From assembly GCA_029245245.1 (NCBI GenBank), contig JAQWPT010000023.1:1-64000 (forward strand): a stretch of DNA of 64,000 nt. Reading direction: 5' to 3'. Under the pieces are notes generated by a model. The model was not told the origin of the DNA and ran no database searches. It was given only the letters and a program-made list of their open reading frames with translations. The stretch is from Phycisphaerales bacterium. GTDB lineage: Bacteria; Planctomycetota; Phycisphaerae; Phycisphaerales; SM1A02. Below, piece by piece: positions 15,781-24,247 of this stretch (within the stretch, counting starts at the first letter, position 1; every line of letters starts with the position of its first letter). A program made the position numbers and the translations under genes.

Positions 15781-17475
15781 ATGCAGAAACTTCTTGCAAC
15801 GATGATCATCGTCCTGATCAGCACTATGAACGTATCCGGCCAGGATGTTGCCGCGTCGCAGCGCATCGAGATCGAGTCGCAACCGACGAAGGTCACTGCG
15901 TACCGGGGACGTGCCTGGGTGGAGCGTGCCGTGTCGCAGGCCCTGCAGCCGGGACTCTACAGGCTCGTCTTCTCCAATCTGCCACCTCGCTGGCAGCCCG
16001 AATCCGTGCAGGCCCGTGTTTCCGGGCCAGCCAAGGTGGTCGGGATCGACACGATGACGCGGCAGGTGTCGACGCCTCCGTCGAATCTGAAGGAACTTGT
16101 CGATGCCGTCAAGGTGGCGCAACGATCTGTTCAGAATGCCAGGGACGACGTTGCCGTGACGGATGCATCCATTGCCTATCTCCAGGCCATGATGAGCAAG
16201 GCGGCTTCGGGCGAGCAGCAGAACGCCGGAACCGCGAGCCTGGATATCGAGTCGGTGCAGAAGCAGATGGAGTTCTTTTCCGAGCAGATGCGGATGCGGT
16301 TGCAGGCAAGGTTGGAGGGAGCGGAGGATCTTGACGCCCGACAGCGAGCGTTGGATGTCGCCGAGTCCAACCTGGACAAGGCCGGGGGAGCAGTTCGTAC
16401 GGAGCGACTGGCAGTTGTCGAGATTGCCGTCACTGAAGCGGGGAGTGTGGACGCGACGCTTGGCTACCTGGTTTCGAACGCGAACTGGCAACCTCGCTAC
16501 GACGTGCGTGGCGATCTTGATGGCGGCACCGTTTCCGTTGAATACGGAGCCGAAGTCTTCCAGCAAAGTGGAGAGGATTGGTCGAATGTCATGCTCGTAC
16601 TGTCCACGGCCCAGCCATCCCAGGCGGCAAATCCGCCGACGATGCACCCGGTCTACGTTGATGTGCGGATTCCACCGCCACCATCGGGCCCCTCCGCAAA
16701 ACGCAGCGGGTCGAGAGGCGGGGGCGGGGCGTTCGCAGTGGATTCGATGGTCGGCAGGGGGATCACCGAAGGTGAGGCACAGGAGTGGTATGGCAGCAAT
16801 GCGCAGATACAGGGTGGCGGAAGTTCCGTGACCTTCATGCTGCCACGGCGCATGACGGTCGAAACGGACTCCGATTCAGCGCAGCGAACGCGGATCGCCG
16901 ACTTCAATGCTGAAATCGATTTCACGTTCGTGGCCATGCCGACGATGACCGAACAGGTCTACCTTCGAGGTCGCTTCGTCAATGCAAGCAAATACCAACT
17001 GCTTCCCGGATCCGCAGGCATCTTCATGGGTGGGGACTATGTCGGTCCCACGAATCTCAGCAGCACTGCGCCGGGTGCCAGGATGGAACTGTACTTCGGG
17101 GCTGATCCCTCGCTCGAGGCGACCCGATCCATGCAGGCGAAGAATACCGGTACGACCGGTGTCTTCGGAGGCTGGCTCACGACCAGTTACCAGTTTGTCA
17201 TCAAGGTGGACAACGGTTCAAGCAGACCGGTGAAGATGGAGTTGTGGGATCGACGTCCCGTGTCTCGATCGGATGAGATCGATGTTTCGCTCCTGGACGT
17301 GGTGCCCTCATTGTCGACCGATGCCCGGTACATCGCAGATGATCAGCCAAAGGGGCTTCTTCGCTGGGACCTTACGGTGCCCGCGAATCGGACCGGTGAC
17401 AACGCCTTCACCGTGACCTACGACCTCAAGGTCGAGCGCAAGGCGGATGTCGAGATGACGCCTCTCCCGGATTGA
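15781..17475 (+). CDS. MuiA-like (DUF4140/DUF4139) secreted protein
   Basis: 564 residues; ATG 15781 follows AAGGAG 9 bases upstream and begins a signal peptide (MQKLLATMIIVLISTMNVSG). It has the two-part structure of the mucoidy-inhibitor A family. The N-terminal DUF4140 domain (VTAYRGRAWVERAV, GLYRLVFSNLPP) is followed by a coiled coil (about residues 85-200) and a C-terminal DUF4139 domain (ANWQPRYDVRG, GAEVFQQSGEDWSNVMLVLS, GRFVNASKYQLLPGSAGIF, RWDLTVPANRT). A Gly-rich loop (GSRGGGGAF) interrupts the domain. Family members are envelope proteins of unclear mechanism. Confidence 0.88.
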   Translation: MQKLLATMIIVLISTMNVSGQDVAASQRIEIESQPTKVTAYRGRAWVERAVSQALQPGLYRLVFSNLPPRWQPESVQARVSGPAKVVGIDTMTRQVSTPPSNLKELVDAVKVAQRSVQNARDDVAVTDASIAYLQAMMSKAASGEQQNAGTASLDIESVQKQMEFFSEQMRMRLQARLEGAEDLDARQRALDVAESNLDKAGGAVRTERLAVVEIAVTEAGSVDATLGYLVSNANWQPRYDVRGDLDGGTVSVEYGAEVFQQSGEDWSNVMLVLSTAQPSQAANPPTMHPVYVDVRIPPPPSGPSAKRSGSRGGGGAFAVDSMVGRGITEGEAQEWYGSNAQIQGGGSSVTFMLPRRMTVETDSDSAQRTRIADFNAEIDFTFVAMPTMTEQVYLRGRFVNASKYQLLPGSAGIFMGGDYVGPTNLSSTAPGARMELYFGADPSLEATRSMQAKNTGTTGVFGGWLTTSYQFVIKVDNGSSRPVKMELWDRRPVSRSDEIDVSLLDVVPSLSTDARYIADDQPKGLLRWDLTVPANRTGDNAFTVTYDLKVERKADVEMTPLPD

Positions 17476-17649
17476 CCGCACGCTTCATGCAGAACCCGGG
17501 CGGCCGCGCCGAGGTCCGAACGCCTTTGGAGATCCTCGCCGCTCAGGCCGTATTCAAATCCGTCGAATGCAATCGATGGCTCTGTGCCGAGATGCCGTTG
17601 TGCGTGACTGGGAGTTCAGGTTCATTCATGTCTGGGCAGACAGAATGAA

Positions 17650-18612
17650 ATGCCTCCCATGGTATCCTCGGTCATGATGATTCGAATCAGGTTGATGTTG
17701 CTCGTGGTCTTCACGTGGTGTGTACTGCAGTCGCTGTGTGGATGTCGAGCCGATCACGACACCGTACTTTCCGGCGGCAAGCAGGCCGATCAGGCGTTTC
17801 TCACGGGCTACGATGCGGCCCGCCATCGTGCGCTCGATTCGATTCCGTTGGCGATCGTGGCCGTCGAAGGTGATCTGATCGTCGTTCGCCGCGGCGTGAT
17901 CGGCGAACGGTACCCGGTCATCGATCCCGTCTACACCGCACTGAAGGATGTTTCCCACGTGGTTCTTGGCGTCTGGTTGTCGGTGTGGGATGCGGGACCC
18001 GAGTCGGCGATGAGGCACAGTGCGGCATGGAGTGGGCCGATCGATTCAATCGAGCGTGGACTTTCCCGGAGTTGTATCCCACCTGATCAACAACCTCGTC
18101 AAGAGCGTCTCTTGAGTGAATCGCGTGAACTGATCCTGCTGGCTTCCGGAGGGCATGGAGTCAGCCCCGAGCAGCTTGCAGACTGGTCACGTGCCATCAA
18201 GCCTGATCTCATGATGAATGTTCAGGAGGCAGCCAGGTCCCAGTTGCTGTCAGTGAATGAGAGTGTGAAAACGATCGCAGGCACCATGAGCACGTCTGAA
18301 CGAGAGTCGTTTGTCGTCGTGGTCTGTGGTGTTCACCAGGCTCGCAAGGGAAACATCGAGATGCAGTACTTCACCAGGCTCCTTGGTCCGGAAGGAGTCG
18401 AGCACCAGAGACGCCTGCTGTTCGCCGAGTCGGTGTATGACCTCAAGGGCGCACTGAAACTGCTTGGGGCCCATCAACTGGATCGATCCATCTCGGAATC
18501 GTTCTTCGGAATTCCGGATCGAATGCAGCAGGACCTGCTGGAGGATGCGGCGAGCCGAATTCTCCCTGAACTCGGCATGCCCTCCGATCTGGGGGTGCAC
18601 CCCGGCCCATGA
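17650..18612 (+). CDS. Putative lipoprotein of unknown function
   Basis: Up to 320 residues. Start candidates at 17650, 17659, 17674 and 17677 all lack a good ribosome site. A hydrophobic stretch (RIRLMLLVVFTWCVLQSLCGC) ends in a plausible lipobox Cys. The mature part is soluble and mixed alpha/beta, with segments such as IPLAIVAVEGDLIVVRRG and SFVVVVCGVHQARKGNIEMQ. I recognise no family. The next gene starts 28 bases downstream. Confidence 0.65.
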   Translation: MPPMVSSVMMIRIRLMLLVVFTWCVLQSLCGCRADHDTVLSGGKQADQAFLTGYDAARHRALDSIPLAIVAVEGDLIVVRRGVIGERYPVIDPVYTALKDVSHVVLGVWLSVWDAGPESAMRHSAAWSGPIDSIERGLSRSCIPPDQQPRQERLLSESRELILLASGGHGVSPEQLADWSRAIKPDLMMNVQEAARSQLLSVNESVKTIAGTMSTSERESFVVVVCGVHQARKGNIEMQYFTRLLGPEGVEHQRRLLFAESVYDLKGALKLLGAHQLDRSISESFFGIPDRMQQDLLEDAASRILPELGMPSDLGVHPGP

Positions 18613-18640
18613 TCGATCAAGCGGGTAGGATGCTCCAACC

Positions 18641-18907
18641 ATGGAAATACGCAATACCGCAAAACGCCCACTGAAGATCTCCCTGCCCGGCGGCAAACGC
18701 CTGTTCCTGGGAATCGGCGGAACGGGCCAGATCGTTCCCAAGGCCGCAGAACACCCGCCAGTGAAGAAACTCATTGATGCCGGAGACATCGAGATCATCG
18801 ATGCCGGTCATGCCGGAACGGCCAAGTCCACCGGCAACGAGCAGGGCATCAAGTCCTCCTCGGCCCAGGCTGGCGGTCGAGCAAGTCGACAATCCGGCGA
18901 TCGGTGA
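18641..18907 (+). CDS. Small conserved-looking protein of unknown function
   Basis: 88 residues from ATG 18641, with GTAGGA about 11 bases upstream. The first 55 residues look like a compact beta domain (LKISLPGGKRLFLGIGGTGQ, KAAEHPPVKKLIDAGDIEII). The last 30 are a Ser/Gly/Gln-rich, probably disordered tail. It has no signal peptide or membrane segment. It is convergent with the small membrane gene at 18923. Confidence 0.6.
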   Translation: MEIRNTAKRPLKISLPGGKRLFLGIGGTGQIVPKAAEHPPVKKLIDAGDIEIIDAGHAGTAKSTGNEQGIKSSSAQAGGRASRQSGDR

Positions 18908-18922
18908 TCAGCAGGCGATGTC

Positions 18923-19105
18923 TTACTTGGACTGTGTTTGACTGAGCATGATTGCTGCGCCGAACGCAATGCCGCAGCCGATTCCGACGCCCAGGTTGTC
19001 CATCGCAGCGCCGATGCCGGTGCCGAGGGCAATCCCGATTCCCATGCTGACCATGAACGTCGATTGCTTGATCGTCACTTTATCCTTTGGCGAGTCGTTC
19101 GGCAT
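18923..19105 (-). CDS. Small glycine-zipper membrane protein
   Basis: 60 residues. A charged N-terminus (MPNDSPKDKVTIKQ) is followed by two Gly-rich hydrophobic segments: FMVSMGIGIALGTGIGAAMD and NLGVGIGCGIAFGAAIMLS. The GxxxG spacing is typical of small glycine-zipper proteins. No clear ribosome site is seen. The function is unknown. Confidence 0.55.
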   Translation of the reverse strand: MPNDSPKDKVTIKQSTFMVSMGIGIALGTGIGAAMDNLGVGIGCGIAFGAAIMLSQTQSK

Positions 19106-19177
19106 GGATCGATTATAAAGTCAGTTGATGTACGCCAGCATCGGATGATGTCGGAAGAGAACTCGACAGGACGAGTG

Positions 19178-21103
19178 CTACGGAGGACATGGGCCCCACT
19201 GGTTGATCGCGGCCAGCAGGTCCAGCACATCGGTCATTCCGTCTCCGGTGATGTCGCTGTCGGGGGTGCCCCAGTCGGAGATGATCTGCAGCAGGTCGAA
19301 GACCTCGATCACGCCATTGCCATCAAGATCCGCGGAGCATTCATCATCGATCACGTCATCGCATTCATCGGGTATTGAATCCTCATCAAGATCCTCGCAT
19401 GACTCGGTGAAGCAGTTGCCGCCGAGATCTTCCCAAGAGCCACTGATGATGGGTTCGAGTCCGCAGAACGCGCTGCTCCCGATGGACGTCGAGATGGCGG
19501 AAGTGTAGGCGATGGCGCTTCCTTCGATGGCAGCAGTGTTGTTGAAGAACAGGCACTGGTCGATGTCGATGCCGTGGTCGTACGTGTAGAAGGTGCCGAT
19601 GGCACCGCCATGGTTGGCGGTGTTGTCCTTGAAGAGGCAGTTCACAGCCACGGCTGAGTACTCGTAGATGCTCGAAGATGCTCGAAGACCGATGGCACCG
19701 CCCCGGTTGCCCGAGTTGCCAATGAACGCGCAGCCATCGAAGGTTGTTACATGGGCCGGGCCGGTCCCATGAAGCAGGACCGCGCCGCCACCGTCGTAGG
19801 CACCTTCGCCGGTTGCATGGCAGTTCTCGAACCGGCAGTTGATGAAGGTGGGGTTGCTGCGGTAGATGTACGCTCCACCGCCGTAGAGGGCATGTTGGCC
19901 AGTGATGACCAGTCGTTCAAGGATGGGGCTTTCCAGGGTTTCCACGATCGTCATCGCGCGGTCGCCGCCACCGTTGATGCTGCTGGCAAGTTGGCCAGAT
20001 TCATCGATCACACCGCGGATCGTGAAGGAGTAGTCCGGCATCACCAGCCCTCCGGAGGGTGCGGTGTAGGTGCCTGGGGCCAATTCGACGACGGTGCCGG
20101 CCCGGATGAAGTCCAGGGCGGGCTGGATCTGGGTGCCGTCGGCAACATTGAAGGTGACCGTGCCGTCCTCATGATCAACCTGGGCGCAGTCCGACCATCC
20201 GTTCAAGTCGAGGTCGAACTCCGGCCCATCGCACTGGTCGCAGTCGTCGGGTCGAAGATCACCATCGGCATCAGACCAGGCGACCGACAGGCAGTTGTGG
20301 CCAAGGTTCTCCCAGGCACCGCTGATCAGATCTGCCGGATCGGCGCCGTCAAGAACGATGCTGCAACTGTGCAGTGACGTCGACAGTTCTGAAATGCCAT
20401 GAAATGCGTGTCCGGTGTTGGTGGTGGACTGGTTGTTGATCAAGGTGCACCGATCAAGGTCGGCACCCAGCTTGCTGGAGTAGATACCACTGATCGCACC
20501 GCCAGAGTTGGCGCTATTGCCCTGGAAGTGGCAGTCAGCGAAGGTAGCCGAATACGAATAGGGCCCTGAAGCCGAGCGAAGGCCAACGGCGCCGCCCTTG
20601 TCAGCGGAGTTGTTGATGAATCTGCAGGCGTCAAAACTCGGGGTGTGACTGAGGCTTGTGCTGTAGATGTAGACCGCGCCGCCGCCGTCGTGGGTTGAGG
20701 TTCCATCTGCGTGACAGTTCTCGAATCGGCAGTTGATGAAGGAAGGATTGCTGCGGTAGATGTACACGCCGCCGCCGGTATTCGAATGTTGACCGCTGAT
20801 GACCAGGTGCTCGAACTCCACGCCCTTCATGTTGTTCTCGATCGTCATGGCCCGATCGGCACCACCGTCAACGCTGCTGGCCGGCAATCCGAGTTTGTCA
20901 ACTGCACCCCGGAGTGTGAGGACGTGGTCGGGAATGACGAGATGTTCCTGCCAGGATCCTGCAGACAGTTCGACGACATCGCCAGCAACGGCAAGATCAA
21001 TGGCAGCCTGGATGGATTCACCGGGGGCTACGGTGATCGTATCCGCCATTGCCGCCTCGGCGCTGAGCAGCACGATTGCCAGACTGGTGATGAGTTGCTT
21101 CAT
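19178..21103 (-). CDS. Secreted right-handed beta-helix protein, internally duplicated, with C-terminal dockerin
   Basis: 641 residues; ATG 21103 follows GGAGGAACACC, with signal peptide MKQLITSLAIVLLSAEAAMA. Residues about 20-300 and 325-590 are two copies of the same parallel beta-helix domain. IYRSNPSFINCRFENCHA recurs as IYRSNPTFINCRFENCHA, and the opening ITVAPGESIQAAIDLAVAGD recurs more loosely as DGTQIQPALDFIRAGTVVEL. DUF1565-type sequence (TVAPGESIQAAI, GDVVELSAGSW) marks the start of the helix. A dockerin ends the chain (ADLDGNGVIEVFDLLQIIS, SDITGDGMTDVLDLLAAIN). No catalytic residues stand out, so a polysaccharide-binding or structural role is as likely as a lyase. Confidence 0.87.
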   Translation of the reverse strand: MKQLITSLAIVLLSAEAAMADTITVAPGESIQAAIDLAVAGDVVELSAGSWQEHLVIPDHVLTLRGAVDKLGLPASSVDGGADRAMTIENNMKGVEFEHLVISGQHSNTGGGVYIYRSNPSFINCRFENCHADGTSTHDGGGAVYIYSTSLSHTPSFDACRFINNSADKGGAVGLRSASGPYSYSATFADCHFQGNSANSGGAISGIYSSKLGADLDRCTLINNQSTTNTGHAFHGISELSTSLHSCSIVLDGADPADLISGAWENLGHNCLSVAWSDADGDLRPDDCDQCDGPEFDLDLNGWSDCAQVDHEDGTVTFNVADGTQIQPALDFIRAGTVVELAPGTYTAPSGGLVMPDYSFTIRGVIDESGQLASSINGGGDRAMTIVETLESPILERLVITGQHALYGGGAYIYRSNPTFINCRFENCHATGEGAYDGGGAVLLHGTGPAHVTTFDGCAFIGNSGNRGGAIGLRASSSIYEYSAVAVNCLFKDNTANHGGAIGTFYTYDHGIDIDQCLFFNNTAAIEGSAIAYTSAISTSIGSSAFCGLEPIISGSWEDLGGNCFTESCEDLDEDSIPDECDDVIDDECSADLDGNGVIEVFDLLQIISDWGTPDSDITGDGMTDVLDLLAAINQWGPCPP

Positions 21104-21237
21104 GGTGTTCCTCCAGGCTCCATCTTTCATTAGAAATCAGTGTGACGGGCAGGTCAACGAAATGCAGTCCAGATGGTGAAAATGCGTGGCCACGGCGGAC
21201 TCAGAGCGATTGAATCATCAGTCGAATCACGTTGGTT

Positions 21238-23169
21238 TCATGGTCCGGGAGGACCCAGCGTGATCGTCGCCCGGTATCCGTACCGTTGGTACGTGGAGAA
21301 CGTGTCCGGGACCGAGACGATGACAAGGAACACCTCGTCGTCATCCGACGTCACATCGACCCAACCGCTGCCGTGCAATGCGTCGGTCATGTCGATGTTC
21401 GAGTACCTGGTGCCGCCCTCGCCCATGGCCACGATTCGGCCGCGGAATGTCGCCGGTGCGCCCTGTGTGCCGATCGGATCACCGTCCAGAGAGAAGGTCA
21501 TCCGTCCCTGGTGGCTGTTGTCGATCCGAATCACGTTGTAGGCCCAGCCCCGTGGTTCCTGGCAGTCCGGGTCCGGTCCGTCTGGTGAGCCGATGCATGG
21601 CTCGAAGGTCCATGTTTCCTCGATGTCGCTCGTGGCGATCTCCACGATGTAGGGATGGGCGGTATCCGGATCGCCGACCCACTTCGCCTCGGCAATCGCC
21701 CGTTCGACCTGCTCCGGAGTCAGGTAGTCGAGCCCGCCGGTGTTCCGGGCCGACCAGTTGGCAAACTGCTCTCGAAACGCTGCCAGGCCGATCTGCTGAG
21801 AAAGGTATTCCTGTGGACTCAGATCCGTGCCGGCGTAGAACCCGTTGGTGATGTTCGCCGGACCGACACCTTCTTCCTGCACGAGGTAGTACAGAAGGGT
21901 GTGCATGCCGTACTGGCGTACCTGGTAGTACCAGTCGATGGGGTCGCCCGGTGCTTCGTTGCTGAAGCTGTGCCACAACGCCAGCTGCGGGTTGGCGGTG
22001 ATCGCAGCAGCTTCGACGAACGCACTCACATCACCGGGCATGTTCCAGGCCATGTACCACTGGGCAGTGCTCTCGATGTACCACTGGCTGTCACCCGCGT
22101 AGGCAAAGCCTGGCGAACTCGCCTGGTACTGGAAGATGTGGAAGCCCTCGTGGAACGTGTTGGCGGGATCGGTGTTCAGTCCGGCGGGCAGCGTGAGGAA
22201 CGGCATGCCGTTGGAGTCCGTCCCCTGGCCGTTGGCCCAGCCATTGGGGTAGTCGTCGGCTTCGCCGTGGTGCACGTAGATGTTGTAGTAGAAGCACGAC
22301 TCCGGGTTCGGCGGGTCGCGCATGCCCAGGTTGTTGATGCAGTCTTCGCGGATCGCGTTGAGCTGCTCGAACATGATGGGAGTGTCGTCAAAATGGTCGA
22401 ACTGGGGTGCCCACCAGACGGCAAAGATACCGTTGGTGTCGACTTCGGCGGGAACTGGCAGTTCGAAGGTGTCGTTGAAAAGGTAGTCGGTGCTGCAGGA
22501 TCCCCAGTCGGCGATGACCATGAGCAGATCGCCAAGATCGACCGTGCCGCTGCAGTCGATGTCCGCGGGGTCGTCGGCCTGGGCCCACTGGGCGATCACC
22601 CGAAGCAGGTCATCGGTGTTGACGGCACGATCGGAGTTGATGTCGGCCGGGCAGTTGCATGGATCTTCCTGGAGCTGGATCGACATCGTCAGCGTGCCGG
22701 GTCCGCCTTCGCCGCTGGAGTACCCGCCGATTCGAAGGAGGTACTCGGTGCCGGCCGATGCGATGAAATCGACCTGGGAGTGGTAGACCTGGCAGGCTGC
22801 ATCGGGCTGGGCATCGCCGTTGCAGGCGATGTACTCGAGTTCCTCACATGAGCCGCACTCGGCCTTGTAGACCATGATGCTGGTGTCGAACGATCCTGGA
22901 TCACAGGTCGACGCGGTCACGATGCCGTCGACGGATGGTGCGTAGGTGTACCAGATGTCCCGGCTCATCTCGCCCATGTAGATGCAGTTGCCGAGTACCG
23001 GGAGTCCGCTGTCCGTATGTTCCGATGAATCGAAGATGGCGGTGCCGACTTCGCAGGGGATCGCATCGGCGCAGGTGTCTCCCAATGGTGAACCAGCCGA
23101 AACGGCTGTCACTGTCGTGAGCAGAAATACGAGAGTGGATTCGAGAGCGTGCATCGACCTTACGATCAT
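21238..23169 (-). CDS. Secreted putative zinc metallopeptidase (HEGFH) with PPC-like domain and internal dockerin
   Basis: 643 residues from ATG 23169 (signal MIVRSMHALESTLVFLLTTV, cleaved near VSA); ATG 23154 is an alternative. The order is unusual. A PPC-like beta domain (residues 30-165, DIWYTYAPSVDGIVTASTC) is followed by a dockerin (175-225, ADINSDRAVNTDDLLRVIAQ) and then the catalytic candidate (230-643). The latter has HEGFH at 340-344 (HExxH zinc motif) and Glu366 in QWYIESTAQWYM as a likely third ligand. This matches DUF6055-like gluzincins from marine bacteria. Peptidase activity is inferred from the motif only. Confidence 0.8.
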   Translation of the reverse strand: MIVRSMHALESTLVFLLTTVTAVSAGSPLGDTCADAIPCEVGTAIFDSSEHTDSGLPVLGNCIYMGEMSRDIWYTYAPSVDGIVTASTCDPGSFDTSIMVYKAECGSCEELEYIACNGDAQPDAACQVYHSQVDFIASAGTEYLLRIGGYSSGEGGPGTLTMSIQLQEDPCNCPADINSDRAVNTDDLLRVIAQWAQADDPADIDCSGTVDLGDLLMVIADWGSCSTDYLFNDTFELPVPAEVDTNGIFAVWWAPQFDHFDDTPIMFEQLNAIREDCINNLGMRDPPNPESCFYYNIYVHHGEADDYPNGWANGQGTDSNGMPFLTLPAGLNTDPANTFHEGFHIFQYQASSPGFAYAGDSQWYIESTAQWYMAWNMPGDVSAFVEAAAITANPQLALWHSFSNEAPGDPIDWYYQVRQYGMHTLLYYLVQEEGVGPANITNGFYAGTDLSPQEYLSQQIGLAAFREQFANWSARNTGGLDYLTPEQVERAIAEAKWVGDPDTAHPYIVEIATSDIEETWTFEPCIGSPDGPDPDCQEPRGWAYNVIRIDNSHQGRMTFSLDGDPIGTQGAPATFRGRIVAMGEGGTRYSNIDMTDALHGSGWVDVTSDDDEVFLVIVSVPDTFSTYQRYGYRATITLGPPGP

Positions 23170-23218
23170 ATCCCGGTGCGATTTTGAATCCATGAATGTT
23201 CCATGAATCGAGTCGCCA

Positions 23219-23515
23219 TCAGGGATTGGGGAGCATTCTCCAGCCATTCTGGTGCGTGAGGGTGTCCTCCGGAGTCGAGCCGACGGACCTGACGAGTCGC
23301 CGATCGATGCCACCATTGCTCCAGAGCCGGTAGATGACGACATTCGATCCGCTCTTGGTCTGGACACAGGAGATGCCGATCACCTTGCCAGGGTCCGGCT
23401 TTGTTCTCTCCTGCATCCCGCCGAGCATCAAGCCTGCGAAGCAGGCGGCAAGCAGGACCAGGAGGCATGCGGGCAGATTGCCATTGAACAGGCTGGGGGA
23501 TTGATTGACATTCAT
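23219..23515 (-). CDS. Small single-pass membrane protein (hypothetical)
   Basis: 98 residues from ATG 23515. One hydrophobic segment (NLPACLLVLLAACFAGLMLG, residues about 13-33) is followed by a short extracytoplasmic domain (GKVIGISCVQTKSGSNVVIY) of beta character. There is no clear ribosome site and no recognised family. It is separated from the upstream small sorting-signal gene by a 245-base divergent region. Confidence 0.5.
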   Translation of the reverse strand: MNVNQSPSLFNGNLPACLLVLLAACFAGLMLGGMQERTKPDPGKVIGISCVQTKSGSNVVIYRLWSNGGIDRRLVRSVGSTPEDTLTHQNGWRMLPNP

Positions 23516-23698
23516 GGGTTGAAATACTCCGTTGAAGTAGTGCCAGTCGTGCTGAAATGCTGGTGCAGTTGATCAAACTCTGGTTCGAGTATTTGTGGAG
23601 TGCCTCTTGATGCGACAAGTCCGTGGTTTGGGAATAATTGAAGTAACACAATATCACGGCTCCTTCCTATCAATCAGCTGCACAATGACTTAGGTTGA

Positions 23699-23721
23699 GT
23701 GGTGGCGACTTTCGCCACCAC
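23699..23721 (+). promoter_or_regulatory. 5'-UTR hairpin upstream of the small sorting-signal gene
   Basis: GTGGTGGCGA (23699-23708), loop CTT, TCGCCACCAC (23712-23721): a perfect 10-bp stem. It lies about 40 bases ahead of the start at 23761 and clear of the ribosome site (GGAGAGGAGG). It could stabilise the mRNA 5' end or act as a regulatory structure. Confidence 0.55.
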
Positions 23722-23760
23722 GAAGGGAGATCCACAAGCCACCTGGAGAGGAGGAATGCC

Positions 23761-23967
23761 ATGAACCACAATGGTATTGCGAAGGGATTGGTGCGGCTTG
23801 TGGGGGTGGGATTGATCTGCGGACTCGTGGCGACACCAGCCATGGGCACGGAATCACTGGATGATCACGTTGGACTGTGCCTCGGCTTCACCGAGGTAGC
23901 GGCTCCATCGGCACTGGCGATCCTGCTGGTTGCAGGGTGTGTGCTGCGCCGGAGACGTGATCCCTGA
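23761..23967 (+). CDS. Small secreted peptide with PEP-CTERM-like sorting signal
   Basis: 68 residues; ATG 23761 follows GGAGAGGAGG at ideal spacing. An N-terminal signal (KGLVRLVGVGLICGLVATPA) is followed by only about 20 residues of mature sequence. A C-terminal APSALAILLVAGCVLRRRRD comes next: Pro-containing motif, membrane span, Arg cluster, the plan of PEP-CTERM/exosortase-type signals. It has its own 5'-UTR hairpin and a strong terminator, so it looks like a well-expressed monocistron. It could be a nearly empty sorting-signal protein or a small structural surface peptide. Confidence 0.72.
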   Translation: MNHNGIAKGLVRLVGVGLICGLVATPAMGTESLDDHVGLCLGFTEVAAPSALAILLVAGCVLRRRRDP

Positions 23968-24015
23968 TCTCAGATACGCCCAGGGCTTCGACCACTGGGA
24001 GGTACCTCTTGTATC

Positions 24016-24053
24016 AACCGCCCCGGCACCACACGGTGCCGGGGCGGTTTTTT
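24016..24053 (+). terminator. Rho-independent terminator
   Basis: A perfect 15-bp GC-rich stem (24016-24030 with 24035-24049), four-base loop ACAC, then a T-run to 24053. It follows the small sorting-signal gene by about 50 bases. This is the clearest intrinsic terminator in the window. Confidence 0.92.
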
Positions 24054-24247
24054 ACATCCAATACAGTACTGGATCGCCTGTTTTTGTCCGAATGACATTA
24101 ACTGTTTGAACCCTGTTGGTATTGGTGATCCAATGGAATGTCCTCGTTTCAGGAGCGGTTTTGAGAGCATTTCGTTCCTGCTCATGGGGTAAGTGGGTGT
24201 TTGATGAAGAGCAGACGTGCTTTCCAGATTTGAAGAGTACAAACGGC

